From: Flavobacteriaceae bacterium PRS1
Lineage (GTDB): Bacteria > Bacteroidota > Bacteroidia > Flavobacteriales > Flavobacteriaceae
NCBI GenBank assembly: GCA_003709165.1
Contig: RDRZ01000013.1
Location: 1-57,298 of the forward strand
Length of the DNA: 57,298 bases
Direction of reading: 5' to 3'
Notes under the pieces: generated by a model
Told to the model about the DNA's origin: nothing
Databases searched by the model: none
The model's input: only the letters and a program-made list of their open reading frames with translations
In this document: piece by piece, positions 54,825-57,298 of the stretch
Layout: each line of letters starts with the position of its first letter
Numbering within the stretch: the first letter of the stretch is position 1
Position numbers and translations under genes: made by a program

Positions 54825-56201
54825 ATGAAAAGTATCTCGCCAATAATAACAAAACAAAAAGCGTTTTTTAAATCGCAAACAACTAAAGATCTTAGCTTTA
54901 GAAAGCAATCATTAAACAGTTTAAAAGCTGAAATTATAAAGCGTGAACAAGATATAATTGCTGCGCTATATAAAGATTTTAAAAAACCTGAATTTGAATC
55001 AGTCTTAACTGAAACCGAAATCGTATTAGCAGAAATTAATTTAACTATTAAAAATTTAAACTCTTGGGCTAAACCAAAACATGTTTTTCCTTCGATGTTA
55101 AACTTTCCTTCAACTGATAAGATTTATTCGGAACCTTATGGTAATGTGCTTATTATTGCTCCTTGGAACTATCCCTATCAATTAGCATTATCGGCTTTAA
55201 TTGGAGCTATTGCTGCTGGTAACACAGTTGTTTTAAAACCAAGTGAGCTTACACCTCATACTTCAAATATTCTGCAAGAAATTATTACTGAAGTATTTAA
55301 ACCAGAATATGTAGCAGTAGTTCAAGGTGGTGTAGATGTATCTCAAGAATTATTAGCACAACGTTGGGATTATATTTTCTTTACAGGAAGCGTTGCTGTT
55401 GGGAAAATTGTCGCCAAAGCTGCTGCCGAACATTTAACACCAACCACTTTGGAACTCGGCGGAAAAAATCCCTGCATCATAGATGAAACAGCGAATATTA
55501 AATTAACTGCCAAACGTATTGTTTGGGGGAAATTTTTAAATGCTGGTCAAACTTGTATAGCTTCAGATTATGTACTAATACATGATTCGGTAAAACAACA
55601 ATTTTTTGATGCAATGCGATCTGAAATCGAAACGGCATACACCAAAAACCCTGAACAATCTAAAGACCTTGCAAGAATAGTAAATGAGCGAAATTTTAAT
55701 CGGCTGTCAGAAATGTTAGAGGATGAAACTATTGTTATTGGTGGTGAAACAAACGTAAACGAGCTATATATTTCACCAACCGTTATTGATGAGCCAAATT
55801 TAGATAGCCAAGTTATGAAAGGTGAAATATTTGGCCCAATTCTTCCCGTTTTAAGTTATAAAAATGAAGACGATATTAATGTAATTATTTCTAAATATAA
55901 CAAACCTCTATCTCTATATGTGTTTAGTACCAACAATGCATTCGCAAAAAAAATGATTACAACCTATTCTTTTGGTGGTGGTGCAATTAATGATACTATA
56001 ATACACTTTGCAAATCACAGATTGCCATTTGGCGGTGTTGGACACAGTGGTATTGGCGCTTATCATGGAAAGCGCACATTTGATACATTCTCGCATAAAA
56101 AAGCTGTTGTAAAAAAAGGGAATTGGTTGGATTTACCTTTACGCTATGCTCCATACAAGGGCAAAACGAAGCTTATAAAATTCTTTTTAAAATATTTTTA
56201 A
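54825..56201 (+). CDS. Aldehyde dehydrogenase (NAD(P)+, ALDH3-like)
   Basis: 458 residues. Rossmann motif FTGSVAVGK, general base Glu in TLELGGKNP, and catalytic Cys244 in NAGQTCIAS. The C-terminal oligomerisation and tail (LPLRYAPYKGKTKLIKFFLKYF, hydrophobic) resembles ALDH3. It oxidises aldehydes to acids. Its stop is shared with the extended histidine kinase gene by convergent overlap (TTAA). Confidence 0.92.
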   Translation: MKSISPIITKQKAFFKSQTTKDLSFRKQSLNSLKAEIIKREQDIIAALYKDFKKPEFESVLTETEIVLAEINLTIKNLNSWAKPKHVFPSMLNFPSTDKIYSEPYGNVLIIAPWNYPYQLALSALIGAIAAGNTVVLKPSELTPHTSNILQEIITEVFKPEYVAVVQGGVDVSQELLAQRWDYIFFTGSVAVGKIVAKAAAEHLTPTTLELGGKNPCIIDETANIKLTAKRIVWGKFLNAGQTCIASDYVLIHDSVKQQFFDAMRSEIETAYTKNPEQSKDLARIVNERNFNRLSEMLEDETIVIGGETNVNELYISPTVIDEPNLDSQVMKGEIFGPILPVLSYKNEDDINVIISKYNKPLSLYVFSTNNAFAKKMITTYSFGGGAINDTIIHFANHRLPFGGVGHSGIGAYHGKRTFDTFSHKKAVVKKGNWLDLPLRYAPYKGKTKLIKFFLKYF

Positions 56202-57004
56202 GATTCTGAAAAAGGGTAATCTAGTTTAAGAACAACTCCTTCATTCAATTTTGCTTCCATTTTAAACTCAGCATTTATTAAGGCTGCTCAGCTTTCCATA
56301 TTAATAAGGCCTGATCCTTTTTCTACGTCATTCATATCAAATCCTTTACCGTCATCTGAAGCAACTATTTGTAACATTTCTGGCTGATAATGTAATACTA
56401 CCTTTAGGTTTTTGGCTTCGGAATATTTAACCGAGTTTGAGAAAAACTCTTGTAAAATTCTAAAAATAATAATCTCGTGTTTCTTGTTACTTATTTCTAC
56501 TTTATCACCTTTAGTATGTAATTCGGCACTTGCAAATTTCATTCGCTTTATACGATCTAACTCGCTAGTTATGGATTCTTCAAAACCAATATTAAGTATC
56601 ACTTCATTATTTAAAGTTTTGGAAAGTGATCTCACTTCTTTCAAGCTTTCACTAATAACTTTATTAGTATCATTTCCCTTTTCTTTAATTTCTTCGGATA
56701 CTTGTGTAGCCAATAAATTAAGTTGCATAGATACTACTGCCAAAAGCTGCCCAACATTATCGTGTAATTCCCAACCAATATTTTTTAGTGTTTGTTCTTG
56801 TATTTCTGTTTGCGTTTTGGAGATCTCTTCTTCAAACTTCTGTTGGCGTTTTATTTTATCTAAAAGTAATTTGTTTTTACGTTTTTGAAATACCATAAAA
56901 AATACAATAAAAAGTGCAGTAAAAATAATTAATACTGCTATCATATATACTAATAAATACCTTTCGGCATCTGTACTTACTAATCGTTTTGAGGTTTGCA
57001 CCAT
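56198..57004 (-). pseudogene. Histidine kinase (HisKA_3 type) with in-frame TGA
   Basis: N-terminal TM (about 20-42), coiled-coil linker, HisKA_3 with the phospho-acceptor His in WELHDNVGQLLA, then HATPase_c (EFFSNSVKYSEA, ASDDGKGFD, GSGLINMES). The frame ends at TGA 56288-56290 where the family has Arg (MESRA..), one base from CGA. After it, the same frame continues AALINAEFKMEAKLNEGVVLKLDYPFSES to TAA at 56198-56200, which overlaps the ALDH stop by 4 bases. So a nonsense change has removed 30 residues of the ATPase domain end. Confidence 0.8.
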
Positions 57005-57213
57005 ATTAAAGCTATTGTAAATGAACTATACATAAATATATTCATAAATAAATAAATTTGCCATCTTAAAATAATAAAACTCCAATCTACATTTAAAAAA
57101 TAAATTTGAAAAAACACTAAAGGAGTAATAACTAACCACCAAATCAATATGGTTGAACTTATATAAAAATTAATAGATTTATAAAAGCTTAATATTGTCT
57201 CACTTTGTAACAT
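56980..57213 (-). CDS. Possible small membrane protein
   Basis: 77 residues with three hydrophobic segments (about 15-35, 40-52, 55-70). It overlaps the start of the kinase by 25 bases, in another frame. No family is recognised. It is either a real small protein upstream of the kinase or a chance frame in AT-rich DNA. Confidence 0.35.
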   Translation of the reverse strand: MLQSETILSFYKSINFYISSTILIWWLVITPLVFFQIYFLNVDWSFIILRWQIYLFMNIFMYSSFTIALIWCKPQND

Positions 57214-57298
57214 TTCGATAAAATATAAAACGACACATAAAACAACATACCACTAAACTTAATTATTTTACTAAATAGTTTAGTTTTAAGTATTTTAC

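Overview
The window is AT-rich chromosomal DNA of a member of the Bacteroidota, almost certainly Flavobacteriaceae. The evidence is a protein with a C-terminal type IX secretion (T9SS) sorting domain, a PorD-like DUF4835 protein, an RprX/RprY-type two-component pair, an Rpb6/omega-like RNA polymerase subunit, the large ~480-residue GAPDH, Bacteroidota -7 promoter boxes (TAnnTTTG), and lineage-restricted families (DUF6913, DUF2279, DUF1015). It is mostly housekeeping sequence. I see no prophage, CRISPR array, defence island, tRNA or rRNA.

Layout. 1-8.3 kb (+): DUF1015 fragment, yggS, an exonuclease/GIY-YIG fusion, a DUF3857/transglutaminase-fold protein, a voltage-gated K+ channel, miaA and an M28 peptidase. 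8.3-9.15 kb: a decayed strip with a SnoaL-like remnant and an IS3 OrfA remnant. 9.15-14.1 kb (-): glycosyltransferase, ybbR, coaE and the rprXY-like pair. 14.3-22.2 kb (-): T9SS cargo protein, fabI, recN, porD, coaBC, omega, bamD. 22.3-28.8 kb (-): dapA, DUF6913, a membrane protein, ligA, a LOG-family protein, prmC, GNAT. 28.9-31.8 kb (+): LEA-like lipoprotein, ribD, HAD phosphatase, yigZ. 32.4-35 kb (+): dnaA, LMW-PTPase, RsmI-like methylase. 35.1-39.2 kb (-): lysozyme-like protein, broken DUF2279 gene, mltG, GNAT, dapF. 39.4-45.3 kb (+): degQ-type protease, gap, an unknown coiled-coil membrane protein, GNAT, trmD and a frameshifted GNAT. 45.3-50.2 kb (-): 2OG oxygenase, frameshifted PNPOx-like gene, nitronate monooxygenase, dnaK. 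50.8-56.2 kb (+): panB, RluA-type pseudouridine synthase, penicillin acylase, aldehyde dehydrogenase. 56.2-57.2 kb (-): a histidine kinase with an in-frame stop and a possible small membrane protein.

The less ordinary content lies between and inside genes. (1) A dispersed palindrome, TCCCGATAACTATCGGGA, sits in the loops of rho-independent terminators (T9SS gene, gap, dnaK) and once in frame inside yggS. (2) A second palindrome family (GATTCCn..nGGGAAT) ends directly against the start codons of two genes. (3) A 173-bp MITE-like element with ~24-bp terminal inverted repeats and a 5-bp target duplication lies between dnaK and panB. (4) A sigma-54-like -24/-12 element and a 6-3-6 inverted repeat lie upstream of dnaK. 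(5) Several genes carry single lesions: DUF2279 (two compensating indels), a GNAT (A10 tract), a PNPOx-like gene (T run) and a histidine kinase (CGA to TGA). Two further genes, the exonuclease fusion and yigZ, have no ATG/GTG/TTG where the family needs one. Most lesions are in homopolymers, so sequencing error must be excluded before any biological reading.
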